Of a stretch of 64,000 nucleotides of DNA, positions 36,037-47,435 are shown one piece after another. The position numbers were made by a program, and so were the translations under genes. The notes under the pieces are model-generated. The model ran no database searches and was not told where the DNA came from. It worked only from the letters and a program-made list of their open reading frames with translations. The first letter of the stretch is position 1. Every line of letters starts with the position of its first letter. This DNA comes from Dictyophora rubrovolvata (Eukaryota > Basidiomycota > Agaricomycetes > Phallales > Phallaceae): positions 1,116,001 to 1,180,000 of the forward strand of contig CP114120.1 in the NCBI GenBank assembly GCA_029959195.1. Reading direction: 5' to 3'.

Positions 36037-36333
36037 GATAAACCTACTAATGCAACGTTGACTTCCTTATCTTCTGTCGGAATGTGCATTTCATTAAACA
36101 CTTATTACAATACATGTTCAATAATACGTTTTTCAAATTCGTTTGAACTTGAAATGACTTCGTGAGGGGTCATTTGTAGTATACAGCAACTCTTAGTTCA
36201 GTTGAGTCAACATGCGTCAAATTACATTCTCGTACTATTTAATCTATGCGCAGATGATATGATAACATACACCTGAGAAAAAAACAACAAAGGGAGGTTC
36301 AAAACTACGGGTATCAGAGTTTAGGTAGAGAAA

Positions 36334-37818
36334 CTATTTCTTCGGAGGCTTCTTCTTTACTTCTTCCTCTTTGCAAGGGTGAAGCATGATCTTATTAGCG
36401 GTCCCTGGGACATTGCCACTGTAACCCTAAAAAGTATCAAATAATATACATCAGAGATAACAGATCATACGAGTAGATATGTTTTACTGACTTTGCTCCA
36501 GTCGTAATTAACTGCATAGGCAAAAATTGTTCCTGCCTGATTAAAGGCCGTGCAAGAGATGGGAGCGGGAGCGGGGTCGAAAACTAAGTTGAATGTTTAT
36601 GAGTGTCTCAATGATGAAAGCAAATCAATAGAATTAGGCTTGCTTTTTAATCTTGTTCGGCTATCTTTGTCCCAGAAGTTTAACGAGCCGTCAGAACCTG
36701 CAGTGCTAAATGTCCCCTGTTGTTGGTGGAAACTAAAGACAACAGCTTAAGTTGACTTTGATGGAATGGCTGGGCAGTTTAAGTACCTGATATCATTGAC
36801 TGCAAAAACAAGTGTGTGGCTCTTATTCTGGGCAGATTGATCTCTCCTATGGCATTTGAAAGAGAAGTTTTCGGACCTGAGAATTGGTTTGTCTTATATG
36901 AGGGAAAACGTGGCTTCGAGGTGGAGTAGCTCGACTTACGAGCTCGCCTTTTCGTCGACATATGTGATAGCGACCCGACCTTCTATGCTTCCTATGGCAA
37001 AACCGTCTGCGGCGGGAAAGCAAGCGACAACGCGGGTCTGCATTCTGAGGGTCGACTCTAATGACTAGCAAGAGTGAATACTGAAAGAGGGGGGTACATG
37101 TTGACAACGGAAGTGCTCACCTTGAATACTTTGCCTGGTTCTTGCAGGTTGTATATGTTAATTTTTCTGTCGGCGCACCCGGCCACAAGCAAAGGGAAAG
37201 CCACATCCATCGTATAGCACCTTTCAGGTAGGGTATTAGTAATCACAGGATTCGGTGTTCGGAGATCCCAAAACTAGAGACGAATGCGATGCGTAAGAAG
37301 AGAATGAAAGGATCGAGTATGTTCCGACCTTTAGAGTTTTATCCCAACTACCTGTGGCAAGAATGCCGTTTTGCGCGTCAATCCATTTTACAGACTTAAT
37401 TGGCGCGTCATGCGCGGCGACTTGAGTGGTTTGACCCGTCTGAACGTCGAACATACGAGCGGCTTTGTCTGCACCTCCAGATATCACTTTTGTTCCATCT
37501 TTGCTCCAACAAACACTCAACACGGGTCCTTCGTGGCTAAACATGGCTTTCCCCTAAAAATCGATACGGTAAGAGATTTGGCGAGCACAAAAGAAATAAT
37601 ATGGTCGTACTCACCTGCGTCTGCCCACCGGGAGAGACTTCGTAGATCCTGACATTATTGTCCCAGCTTGCAGCTGCTAAAAAGTCTGCTTGGGGACTCC
37701 ATGCGAGACTAGAAACAGAGTCTGGAGGCGAATCCGAAACTTCGATGTCTTTGGCGGCGGGGGTTGCAGTTGAGGTATTCGTTACAGCGCTGGATGAGCC
37801 TGTGCTAAAGAAGGACAT
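36334..37818 (-). CDS. rae1: mRNA export factor Rae1/Gle2, WD40 protein
   Basis: Nuclear-pore-associated beta-propeller that binds the GLEBS motif of Nup98-type nucleoporins and supports mRNA export. It starts [20 protein letters not shown], then [60 protein letters not shown] with [27 protein letters not shown], and [20 protein letters not shown] with EGRVAI. The downstream YNFSFKCHR block, then [20 protein letters not shown] and [17 protein letters not shown] are the most diagnostic parts. The lysine-rich end [11 protein letters not shown] stops at 36334. Domain order, length and ending match Rae1 throughout. The start at 37818 is the first ATG before the conserved Gly/Ser-rich N-terminus. 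It is tail to tail with the PARP gene. Confidence 0.93.
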
Positions 37819-38658
37819 GTGGGAGCAGGTATAGCTGGTGACACGTGACACGCGACAGTCACGTTCATGTCGTTGTGCTCTTGTGCTCCCCAATGGTCAA
37901 CCAACTCCCTTGATACGGAATAATGTATCTCCTGGATGCAGGGGCTCGTATAGTTTATCCGGAAAACCTTGGGAATAAAAATCCTTTGGAAAGCTGCGGT
38001 CTGAGTCCATATATACATGATATTACATGTACGTATATGAATGTATTACGAAGAGACTGTCTGCTGACCTTGGAGTGCATCGATTTCTGCCCTGTCTCTT
38101 CTGTTTGTGCAGGTCATTCGATCATCCCGTAATCTACTTGTCGTCTTCGTCATCTCACGTGCCAGAAAAATATCACTTTTTCAGACCGAATCCGTCATGC
38201 GCCCATCAAAAATTCCAATTGTCTATCGTTCTGCAGCTGATCATCGGTCATTTTCAATTCACTGCACCGGTGTTCCCTCATTGACCGCGTGCTAGGCACG
38301 GTGCGAAGATTGTTGGGCCCAGCGATTATGCGCAAGGCATCGTAGCTCCTCTGTTCTTTTTCTGGAAACACATACCTAGCCTAAAAGTCCTCGACCCTTC
38401 ATTCTTTCCATTTTTGACTCTCTACCGTGTCAACGTTCCAAAGCCACTTTTCCACCATGTCTCTCGAATATCTCAAGTCCTGGTATGCTGACCACCTGAT
38501 TCATCCCCTTTCACACTTTTTCCATATTTCGAAGCAAACTTCTTCCTCCGAAATATTCTCACCGAGGCTCCGCAGATCCATATGCTTTTTCTAAATAAAT
38601 ACCGACTTTTGCATGCTTCTGCAGCTATCCCCTCCGACCTCTTCGTGTCAATCGAACA
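37819..38658. other. Divergent intergenic region, rae1 and xylanase
   Basis: This 840-base region carries both promoters. Near 38456 a well-placed ATG (CACCATGTCTCTC) followed by a GTATGC donor could be an upstream non-coding or short coding exon of the xylanase transcript. No other gene is seen. Confidence 0.45.
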
Positions 38659-40407
38659 ATGCCCCAGATGTTTCGTCTTCTAGGCCTGTTAGTTCTTCTT
38701 GTCCCATATGCTTCGGCCGCCATGAATGGCATCGGATTAGATCGTATTGCAGTTTCTCACGGGAAAAAATATTTTGGTACGGCTACGGACAATCCAGGTG
38801 AGTTTCCAGGAATTCCCGTTAGTGACGTTGTCTCTTGAAATAAAACCTCGTGTAGAGTTCATCAATAAGACTTACGTCGACATTCTGACGAATCCACATG
38901 AATTCGGACAATACACCCCAGCTAATTCCATGAAATGGGTCCGTTTCGATGCTGTTAACCTTAAATTTGTTTTAACTTGAAATCACTTCATTTTCACAGG
39001 ATGCTACAGAGCCTGAGCAGAACCAATTCAACTTTACCTTGGCAGACCAAATCGTTCAGTTGGCTGAGGCGCACGGTAATATCATGAGAGGACACAACCT
39101 TGGTGAGGGCAACCATGGCTTTTAAAACGGGCACCGACTTATTCATGTCATTTAGTTTGGATGTCTCAGTTACCAGCATGGTGATTTTTTCAAAAGTATC
39201 GTTATATTCAACCGTTAGCAATGCTTATCATTTTGCAAAGGCTTACCGATGGGAATTGGACAAAAGAGAAACTCATAGCGGTAATGCAGAATCATATTCA
39301 TAAAGTGGTTTCGCATTACAAAGGAAAAATCTACGCTTGGGGTTCGTCTTCAGAGTTTTCTTAATGGGATAGCTCAAACAGATTTGACAGATGTTGTGAA
39401 CGAACCTTTTGATGATAATGGTACGTTGACATTGATGCAAATATCATCTTTACATGCCGACAACTGCGTTAGGAAACCTTTCACAAAATATGTGGACTGA
39501 GATTATTGGGCCAGAATACATCGAAATCGCTTTACGTGCTGCTCATGCTGCTGACCCTCATGCGAAGCTGTGCGTCTTCGATCGGAATATTCTATTTGTG
39601 AACTAGTTTAACTCAATCCACAGGTATATCAACGATTTCAATATTGAAGGTATGAAGGAGTATCGTTGTTTTCTGTTTTTTTAGTTTAATAGCCATACTA
39701 GGCGAGGGTCCCAAGGCGACAGGTGCAAAAGCGCTCGTGAAAAGTCTCAAAGCACAAGGGGTCCCTCTTGACGGTATAGGCTTTGAAGTATGTCTACTAT
39801 GCTTTGAATATTTCATTACTTGGAGACTAAAAAAAAATTTGAAGTCTCACTTTATTCTCAACGAACTGCCCCAGAATATTTCTGAAAACATGAGGCAGTT
39901 CAATGATTTGGGTGTAGAGGTCGCTGTCACGGAACTCGACATTCGTAAGTATTCCATACCTAACTCCCTTGAAAGATTTGGCTAAAAAGCGAGCAAAGGC
40001 ATGACTTTGCCCTTCACTCCCACTTTACTCCAACAACAGAAGGAAAATTATCAAACGGTAATTGAGGCATGCAACAGCGTTGCGCTTTGTATAGGCGTTA
40101 CGCTTTGGGATTTCACCGACAAAGTGAGAGTTTATCAATTTTCGTTTTGAATTGTCCAATAACGTGCATGACTGTTCATAGTTTTCTTGGTAAAAATTAT
40201 TCTCTTTTTATTAAGTGAAATGCTCCCATCTGATATTTTGTCTCAGGATACCCGGCACTTTTCAAGGGCAGGGTGCCGCATGTCCATGGGATGACAATTT
40301 GATGATCAAGGTCAGCGAGTGGGGGGTTCGTCTCTAGATAAGAAGGTCCAGCTTATACAGCCTTTTAGCCCGCATACGACGGAATTGTGCAAGGTTTCCT
40401 GGCGTAA
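38659..40407 (+). CDS. Secreted GH10 endo-1,4-beta-xylanase
   Basis: Extracellular xylan-degrading enzyme, family GH10, retaining mechanism. A signal peptide (MPQMFRLLGLLVLLVPYASA) precedes GKKYFGTATDNP. Then come ANSMKW, DATEPEQNQFNFTLADQIV, IMRGHNLVW, HIHKVVSHYKGKIYAWDVVN with EPFDDNG (acid/base Glu in VVNEP), AADPHAKLYINDFNIEG, VEVAVTELDIR (nucleophile Glu in TELDIR), [34 protein letters not shown] and PAYDGIVQGFLA (stop 40405-40407). No cellulose-binding module is seen. The FSW part is encoded by an 8-base exon (40182-40189); with it the frame gives DKFSWIPG, the expected family motif. There are about nine introns. The second in-frame ATG (38668) is an alternative start. Saprotrophic plant-wall breakdown is the likely role. 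Confidence 0.92.
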
Positions 40408-40610
40408 GTTTCCATTTTTTGGTCCCTTTTCCAAATGGTCATATCGGCCGCTTTGCAGGACGGACACCGGTCGCATTCCATGATAGGAGAAGAAGGTTTT
40501 TAAATATAGAGTAGATGTACAGCCTGATGTACAAAAATTTGAAATACATGGAAAAATTTCGTGAAAGTCAGGACTGAAGAGACATATACACTCATTATTC
40601 ACTCGGAGAT

Positions 40611-41319
40611 TTAATAGCCGCGATGGTGGTGATGGTGATGATGTTCACCATAGCCAGGTGGGGGATATCCTTGTCCTTGTGGAGGAGGATAGTAGCCAGG
40701 TTGTTGATATCCGCCATAGTATCCTCCCGTGGGAGGAGGACCATAAGCGCCGTATCCACCGTGACCAGATGCGCCCCATGGGGCTCCACCACCAAAGTCA
40801 TACGGGGCAGCATACCCAGCCTGCTGCTGCGCATATTCCCACCCGGTTCCACCGCCGTAGCGTTGATCAGCCAACTCATGGGCTTGCCTTTCTGCCAGTT
40901 TCTTCGCTTTGTGGCGGTCGATCCAGTCGAGTCCTTTGGTTTCGACGAGTTTATCGACTTCCGCAGCTGCTATTCCCGCAAGAAGTTCCTAGGAAAATAA
41001 CAATATTCATAGCCCTCGTTTTTTTTTTAGGGATAGAGCACGGCGCACCTTCATAAGCGGATGAGATGGTTGCTCTCCAGTGGCACGCAAGTGGGATTCG
41101 TAAGCCCTCATTGCGGCAAAACCTGCAGCACCAGCAAGAGCTTTTAGATTAAAATAGGTATGTCAGGCTTCCAGAATCTGGCAGAGAAGATGGTGGCTGA
41201 CCTTCGTGTGTAAAACTGGCTTGGTGATGAGGCTGTATTTCTTCGGCGTGATAGATGTTCTGATAATGGTTATGAGCGTCATCATGATTATAGGGTGAAA
41301 ATGCGTTGAAGAAGTCCAT
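40611..41319 (-). CDS. CipC-like protein (DUF3759) with Gly/Tyr/Pro- and His-rich tail
   Basis: Small stress-related fungal protein of the CipC family, named from a concanamycin-induced Aspergillus protein; its biochemical role is unknown. It starts MDFFNAFSPYNHDDAHNHYQ, then ASFTHEVAGAAGFAAMRAYE, PSHPLMKELLAGIAAAEVDK and LVETKGLDWIDRHKAKKLAE, which are the family core. The tail is a repetitive Gly/Tyr/Pro region (GGYGAYGPPPTGGYYGGYQQ) ending in seven histidines and RGY. There are three exons, with stop at 40611. The tail is longer than in a minimal CipC core and may form a metal-binding or phase-separating segment, which is inference. It is convergent with the xylanase gene. Confidence 0.85.
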
Positions 41320-41546
41320 TGCGTCGATAAGGTATCGTTGTCAGATGTGTACACTATATACGCAGGTTCGGCACAAACCTGTCTAAGCTCGAGTCGGAGT
41401 ATAAAATGCCGAGCCTTAGGAGATAATCACTCGTAATTGAGAGCGCCAGTGCCCGATGTAGCGAACGGCCTACTCTGACACCCCTTTATGACTTGTCATT
41501 TTTAAAAAAATATTATTGTAATTATGAACGCATAAAATAGAACGAT

Positions 41547-42707
41547 CTACTCGAATATTATTGAGACGCCTAACTCTGCTAATCTACTCCATTTCGTCCG
41601 TGTAAAATGTTCAAATGTTACTGTCCGCTCTTTGTCGTTCCTTTTTGATCTTGTTCGAAGCACCACTCTCTTCAAGTTCCGGAATTGTGGCTGACATAGG
41701 ACGACCTCGACGCCACCCCAATCGAAGCATTCCAGTCGATCGATGTGGACCCATACAATATCAAAAGTAATTTCTTCTATAACCGGAGATCGCAACCTAT
41801 TGAGAAAACCGGGAAGCCACGTATAATTCTGACTTGCGTCGTGGATCATAAAAAGGTAATCCAGTGTGAGGTTATGGAGGTTGGTGGTGTTCTCTAAAAG
41901 ATTGAGACGAGCGAGGTCGGCAATCGCCAAATTATCGACGGAACCATCGAAGCTGAACGAGACCGCAAATCGCTCCAAAGAAAGACCAACAGCTTCCAAA
42001 AGTCCCGACAATGCCGACAGGTTAGGGCGACACATTATAGAGTTCCAAACGAGCTCTTTTATACTAACGTCTGTCAAATAAGCGATAAACCACTCGACAA
42101 TGCGCGGTGGAAGATCCACAAGGGTTATGTGTGAAAGATTTGGCCCAATAGTTTGGGAACACCGTGGTGGATCCTCCTCTGGATACTGGAGGCAGTCCTC
42201 TATCCATCCTACGTGGTTAAGATTTAATTCTGTGACCTGGGGATGAGCCAGTATTAGGCTGGTGAGATCGTGGAAACGACGAAAGGTCACGGCAGTCAGG
42301 GACACCCTGCGCAGTGTAGGGAAGTCGAAGAGAATTATTCTTTGAGAGGATATAGATAAACGGGAGAGATCGAAATGATTAAGACTCAAGGAGTGAATAT
42401 GGGATAATTTATAGTTCAGTAACGGTATGAGGATGTCAAAGAAGTTGGAGACCCTAAAGAGAGACTCCAGGGAATTCGCCAACGTCAGGTTTTCCACAAG
42501 GCCAGGAAGAGTTTCTGAGAATAGTATTGACTGTAGATTGGACTTGCAAGTGGCTGGGGTAAGCTTGATATTGTTGAATAGACGGTACTTGGATGCTGGT
42601 ACCCATGACCGACAAACTAGGTGGCAAGAGTATAATGTGGATGTGTCTTCGCGAAGAAGTCCGATGATATTATCAATTATTTCGGGAGGTAGAGTGTTTC
42701 TAGCCAA
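41547..42707 (-). CDS. F-box protein, single exon
   Basis: This uninterrupted frame of 386 residues starts MARNTLPPEIIDNIIGLLRE, then STLYSCHLVCRSWVPASKYR, the typical mushroom F-box (LPxEIIDxII...CxLVCRSW...R..LF). It would recruit substrates to an SCF ubiquitin ligase through Skp1. The rest is leucine-rich with irregular repeats (LSHIHSLSLNHFDLSRLSIS; HPQVTELNLNHVGWIEDC; LPPRIVEWFIAYLTD), an LRR-like substrate platform. The lack of introns is unusual among its neighbours but common for F-box genes of this lineage, which multiply and turn over quickly. The substrate is unknown. It lies 228 bases from the CipC start on the same strand. Confidence 0.85.
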   Translation of the reverse strand: MARNTLPPEIIDNIIGLLREDTSTLYSCHLVCRSWVPASKYRLFNNIKLTPATCKSNLQSILFSETLPGLVENLTLANSLESLFRVSNFFDILIPLLNYKLSHIHSLSLNHFDLSRLSISSQRIILFDFPTLRRVSLTAVTFRRFHDLTSLILAHPQVTELNLNHVGWIEDCLQYPEEDPPRCSQTIGPNLSHITLVDLPPRIVEWFIAYLTDVSIKELVWNSIMCRPNLSALSGLLEAVGLSLERFAVSFSFDGSVDNLAIADLARLNLLENTTNLHNLTLDYLFMIHDASQNYTWLPGFLNRLRSPVIEEITFDIVWVHIDRLECFDWGGVEVVLCQPQFRNLKRVVLRTRSKRNDKERTVTFEHFTRTKWSRLAELGVSIIFE

Positions 42708-44664
42708 ATTTATTTGAGTATTATCCTTTAGTGGCTCAGAAAAATGGAGAGCGGGGACTAGTACCTATAACTATGAACCTGAGACGGTATAACAGTATTA
42801 TGGAGTGAGGACATTGGTCGAGTATCTAATAGGAGCGAAGGAGGGTTCCAAGCTTGAGCGTGCCCTATATATGTTAGTTGGGGCAACTTTAGGACAGGGG
42901 TAGTCAAGTGAGGCTAGGAGAGTGTAGTATCAACAATTGAAAATAGCACCGGGCAACATTTGATTTGGCAATCAAAAGTACAAAGCCAGCCATGTTGGAT
43001 CAAGTTTAAAATGTGTTGCAAGAGAGCACAGAGCCAGCCCAAAATAGTGACTGTCGGTAGTTGAGATCGATACCCTGGTGCACCGCGAGTCAGCTGAGAC
43101 TTTGTTATGAATTGGGGTCAACGGGAAAAAAAACTACAAGATAGATATAGACGTACTAGTAAGCTTTCAAAAGCGTATATATAGAGCTACTTGCGGAAGT
43201 TTTCATTCATTGAGGACTTTAGAGTTTAAACTTAAGTACGATAGATCGGAATAAGAAGCCATCAAGGTAACCGAGACCTGAAATGTGAAGTTCCGAACGA
43301 ATAAGAACTTTAAGGAACATGTGATTTCCTGGACGAGCACTGCAAATGCACATGCAAGTTCCAAGTTGTCAACATTGAAATTAGCAGAGTGCCGCCAGGC
43401 ACTGGCGTTCAGCTGAGCAGGTAAGTGCCGTCGCTGTCACAACGGCACCTCGTCTAGCTCTCTGACCACCACGACAGAGACTCATAGCACTCACTAGAAT
43501 TCATTTCATCTCCTTTCGCATTCATTTCTTTCGCACCCTCCCACCATCATGCACTAAATTTGGCTCTAATATCGAACTATTACACTAAGAGTTCCCTTTG
43601 TACATACACAATTTCACAGTAACAAGCATTGAGTTCACCCCGCAAGCAAATGGCAGCGAGCGCAGGGGCACCTCCCTCCGCACACCGAACCCTTCAGGTT
43701 CCACCCCCTCTCACAGGGTCCCCACTGTGTCTCTGCTAGCGACAGAGCGTCCGACGAGGCTGGAATTGCCAGCACAGCGGCGGCGCTAATGCTGGATGTG
43801 TCACATCATGTCACCGACCTTCCGTCGGAGTCTCTCGGGACGGGATACCAGAGCCGCCGGATATGAGATGTATTTTTAAAACGCCGAATGAATCAAAGCC
43901 TTTTGATGTGCCAAGCACAGGACTCACGTGGTTGAATTGTGGACCCATCTCGATTCTCAGGGTCACAGCCTGTCGCTGCAGTGCTGTGCGTGATTCGTGA
44001 AATCTAAAACCTGGTTCAGAATGTCTGGAGAATGTCATGAATGGAAGCAAGTTCTGGAAGATCAAAGAGCGGGGTCCTGATAATATATTGATATCATTCG
44101 GGAATATGGTAAAGAAGGCAAGCGATCACAGATAGCTGTTCCTACGCAGGCTCACCATATTATTATTTAGCATCCTTATTGCATCTAATGCGGTACACTC
44201 ACTGCTCACTTGCACTAGACTCGGTTACACCTGTCATCATTACGCTTCCATTCGTGTTCCTAGACATAGACACTGCGAAGCTCCGATACTGGCTTCCAGC
44301 GTGTGCACTCAATTGTGACTTTTCGTCTTTTTTCTTTTTTTTTTTTTTGCGAGCAAGTGTCTTGCAAGTGCCTTGCAAGTGTCTCATTAAATTCTGTCTC
44401 AAGACAAGGGGAATGAAAAAGATTACATAATACGGACTCTTTTGGCCGCTGTGTTATCGGATCGCTTGAAACTATGCCTTATCTGCATAGCGCTCCAATC
44501 GGAATCTTTATCCTCGATAAAATCCACCGGTGCCTGGTCTAAAGCAGTATAAAACAGTTTAGGGTTTTTTTTCCAAACACTTTTGAGCCTCTCCCTCCTG
44601 TTTCAACGCCGTTCTTGGTTTCCTTGGACTTCTTGCCTCTAAACCTTCAGTCACAAATTTCATC
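42708..44664. other. Gene-poor stretch before the amino-acid permease
   Basis: A 1.9-kb region without a convincing gene. It holds two small hairpins near 43389-43448, a GC-richer coding-like patch at about 43645-43870 with short open frames in several phases (for example SDEAGIASTAAALMLDVS) but no recognised family, a pyrimidine run near 44325-44350, and a TATA box ahead of the permease (listed separately). Confidence 0.5.
44548..44554 (+). promoter_or_regulatory. TATA box of the amino-acid permease gene
   Basis: TATAAAA lies 111 bases before the ATG at 44665, with pyrimidine-rich sequence between them as is usual for highly expressed fungal genes. Confidence 0.45.
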
Positions 44665-47435
44665 ATGAGCGACACTTACCTGGACAAGGAGAAAGGATAC
44701 GAGCATGATCATTCCTCAGAACCAGCCACAGATGGCATGATCGTCGTCCAAGACAGAGAGGGGGAAGGTCTGCAGCGCCAGCTGAAGAATAGACACGCGC
44801 AAATGATTTCAATTGGTGAATACACACCCCCCGTCTTCCTTTCCCTATCTCTATTCACTCCATCTCACTCCTATGTCTCTCATTAATTAGGTGGCGTCAT
44901 TGGTACTGGTCTTTTCCTTGGGACAGCTGGCTCTCTTGCTCGTGGCGGTCCCGCCGGCCTCCTTTTCGGATATGTCGTTGTATCTACAGTTTGCGTCGGC
45001 AGTATGTTCCTTGACCCATTCTTTTTTGTCGTGTGACCAAAAAAAAAAAAACTAATCGTTTGCAGTGATGCTTTCTCTCGGAGAATTGGTCACCTTCCTG
45101 TGAGCTGGTTTAATTAAATTTTTTCTTGATCCGCATGTACCCAACCCCCAAAAAAGACCCGTTCCTGGTGGCCAGGTGACGCTCTCAGGTCGTTTCGTTG
45201 ACCCCGCATTAGCCTTCGCTATGGGATGGAATTACTGGTATTCATGGATTGTCACACTCCCAGGTAATTATCCATATCTCTACATGCCCAGCGAGGAATG
45301 GGAATCGAATCACTGCCAATTTGGTACCCACTTCAGTACCACCAGTATTAAAACGCAGTGAAAACCGCTGAAACGGCACCAAATTGGCGGCGATTCAGTA
45401 CTTAATCCATAGGTGTCATTAATGGTACCATTCCTCGCTCGGCGTGTATTATTCATTACACCCCTTTTCTAAACAATCACATGTTCATTTCGTCCATAGC
45501 CGAACTTTCTGCTGCGGCTGTGCTCATCAATTGTAAGCGTCTTTTTCCGGTTGTTGATGCATTGAATTCCGATTTCTCACTGGTATACTACTTATAAATT
45601 AGTTTGGAATCGCTCCATTAATGTGATAATCATTTTTTGTTCTTCACACTCCCAGGGTACCTTCTAATCTAGATATAACGTCCATAGAATGCCGTCTGGA
45701 TCACCATCTGTCTGCTGGTTGTCGTCGTTATCAACTTCTTTGGCACCCGTGCATTTGGAGAATGCGAATTCTGGTTCGGTGAGTTCATTAAGCGGTGTTC
45801 ACAGAGTGCAATTGATATTCACCTGTATCCCAGCCTCCATCAAAGTACTCACTATTGTTGGTCTCATTATTCTTGGACTCGTCATCGACCTAGGCGGCGG
45901 ACCTACGCATGATAGGCTAGGTTTCCGATTCTGGGTATTTTACTTTCCTCTCAAATATTCTTCCGTTAATTCCATTTTACAGCATCATCCCGGACCCTTC
46001 GTCCAATTCGACAACATCGGTGGTAGCAAAGGACGTTTTCTTGGGTTTTGGTCTGTCTTAATTAACGCGGCTTACGCCTTTGTAAGTTTTCTCTCGAAAA
46101 AATATTTTTCTTGTAGTTTATGCTAACCACAATTATGCATACATAGCTTGGAACCGAGATTCTGGGAATGACAGCAGCAGAAATGTCGAATCCGACCAAA
46201 AATATTCCTCGAGCCATTCGAGGCGTCTACCTTCGTATCCTTGTATTTTATATCCTTGGTGTATTCGTAAGTACAGTTTGAGTTGTGCGTGGGAGCCATT
46301 CATCCAAATTCAACGTCCGTATAGATCCTCGGTTTAATCTGTCCATCTAATAACTCCGACCTTCTCAACGGTGACGGTACAGCCAACGGCTCTGCATGGG
46401 TCATTGCTATCAAGCTCGCTGGAATAAAAGCATTGCCAAGTATCATAAATGCTTGTCTTCTCAGTATGTATAATACATTTTATTTTATTCGTCGTCTTAC
46501 CAAAACGACAATAGCGTCTGCATGGTCAGCCGGGTCTTCAGACCTATACACTTCTTCTCGTGCCTTGTATGGGCTGGCAAAGACTGGTCAGGCACCAAAG
46601 ATTTTCGCAAGAGTATGGTATAATCTACTCCTTATTTCTAGACATACAAGCTAAACCCTCGTTTGAACGTAGACGAATAGGTTCGGTACCCCATGGCCCT
46701 CGATCTGTGTCAGTACAGCTGTAAGTCATTTCGAAAGAGTTTAACCAATCTCGCAAATGCTCATATGCATTGTATATAGTTTGGCTTTCTAGCCTACATG
46801 GGCGTAACGAACGGCTCTTCCCAAGTTTTCACTTGGTTCTCGAACATGAGTTCCGTTACGGGGATGTTGAACTGGATGGGCATATGCATTACCTTGATTA
46901 GATTCCGCTCCGGATTGAAGGCAAGCCTTTCGCTGATCTCAGTGATAAAACACACGACATCTCATGTAACCCTAGGCTCAAGGAATTTCTCTTGATACTT
47001 TACCCTATAAAAGTCGCTTCCAACCATTCGCAGCCTGGTGGAGTTTGATGTAAGTATTCTCTAGTATTAATGCCTGGAGTAATTACAGGCTGATATCTTA
47101 ATTTCTAAAAGCTGGACTATATTAATCATCCTCTTTGCCGATTGGTCAGTATTTTTGAAAGGACAATGGAATCATGCAGACTTCATCACCAATTACTTCC
47201 CGATTCCTGTCTTCATCATGTAGGTGGTTTTGAGATTTCTCGAAAGCTGGTTTTGTCTTAACACCGCATCATCACAGCCTATTCATAGGATACAAGTACT
47301 TCTATAAAACGCGCTTTGTTTCGGGTAAGCAGATTCTTTAACATTGTGGTTCACGCTTGATTATTGACATGCGACATCACAGTTGAGGAGATGGATTTCG
47401 TTACGTTTGCAAATGTCAAAGACATGTCCTCATGA
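44665..47435 (+). CDS. Amino-acid permease (fungal YAT family)
   Basis: Proton symporter for amino acids in the plasma membrane, 12 helices. It starts [20 protein letters not shown], with a cytosolic N-tail, then [20 protein letters not shown], the family's first-helix signature. Also seen are [139 protein letters not shown] and [20 protein letters not shown]. It ends VKDMSS at 47433-47435. One intron (45264-45499) is 236 bases because it carries a MITE-like element; the others are about 50-80. Substrate range cannot be told from sequence. Confidence 0.92.
45281..45448. mobile_element. MITE-like element with terminal inverted repeats in a permease intron
   Basis: The ends are inverted repeats: CATGCCCAGCGAGGAATGG (45283-45301) against the complement of 45428-45446, with two mismatches in 19. 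Both sides are bordered by TA, which would be a TA target-site duplication. A second inner inverted pair (GCCAATTTGGTACC at 45315-45328; GGCACCAAATTGGC at 45375-45388) extends the fold-back. The 3' arm carries about 30 extra bases. No open frame is present. Removing 168 bases leaves a 68-base intron, the size of its neighbours. It most likely derives from a Tc1/mariner-like DNA transposon, an inference from the TA sites. Confidence 0.7.

Noticed and set aside
44199-44402. Minus-strand frame with a lysine run
   Set aside because: The lysines come from a T-run on the plus strand, there is no family motif, and it lies in the permease upstream region.
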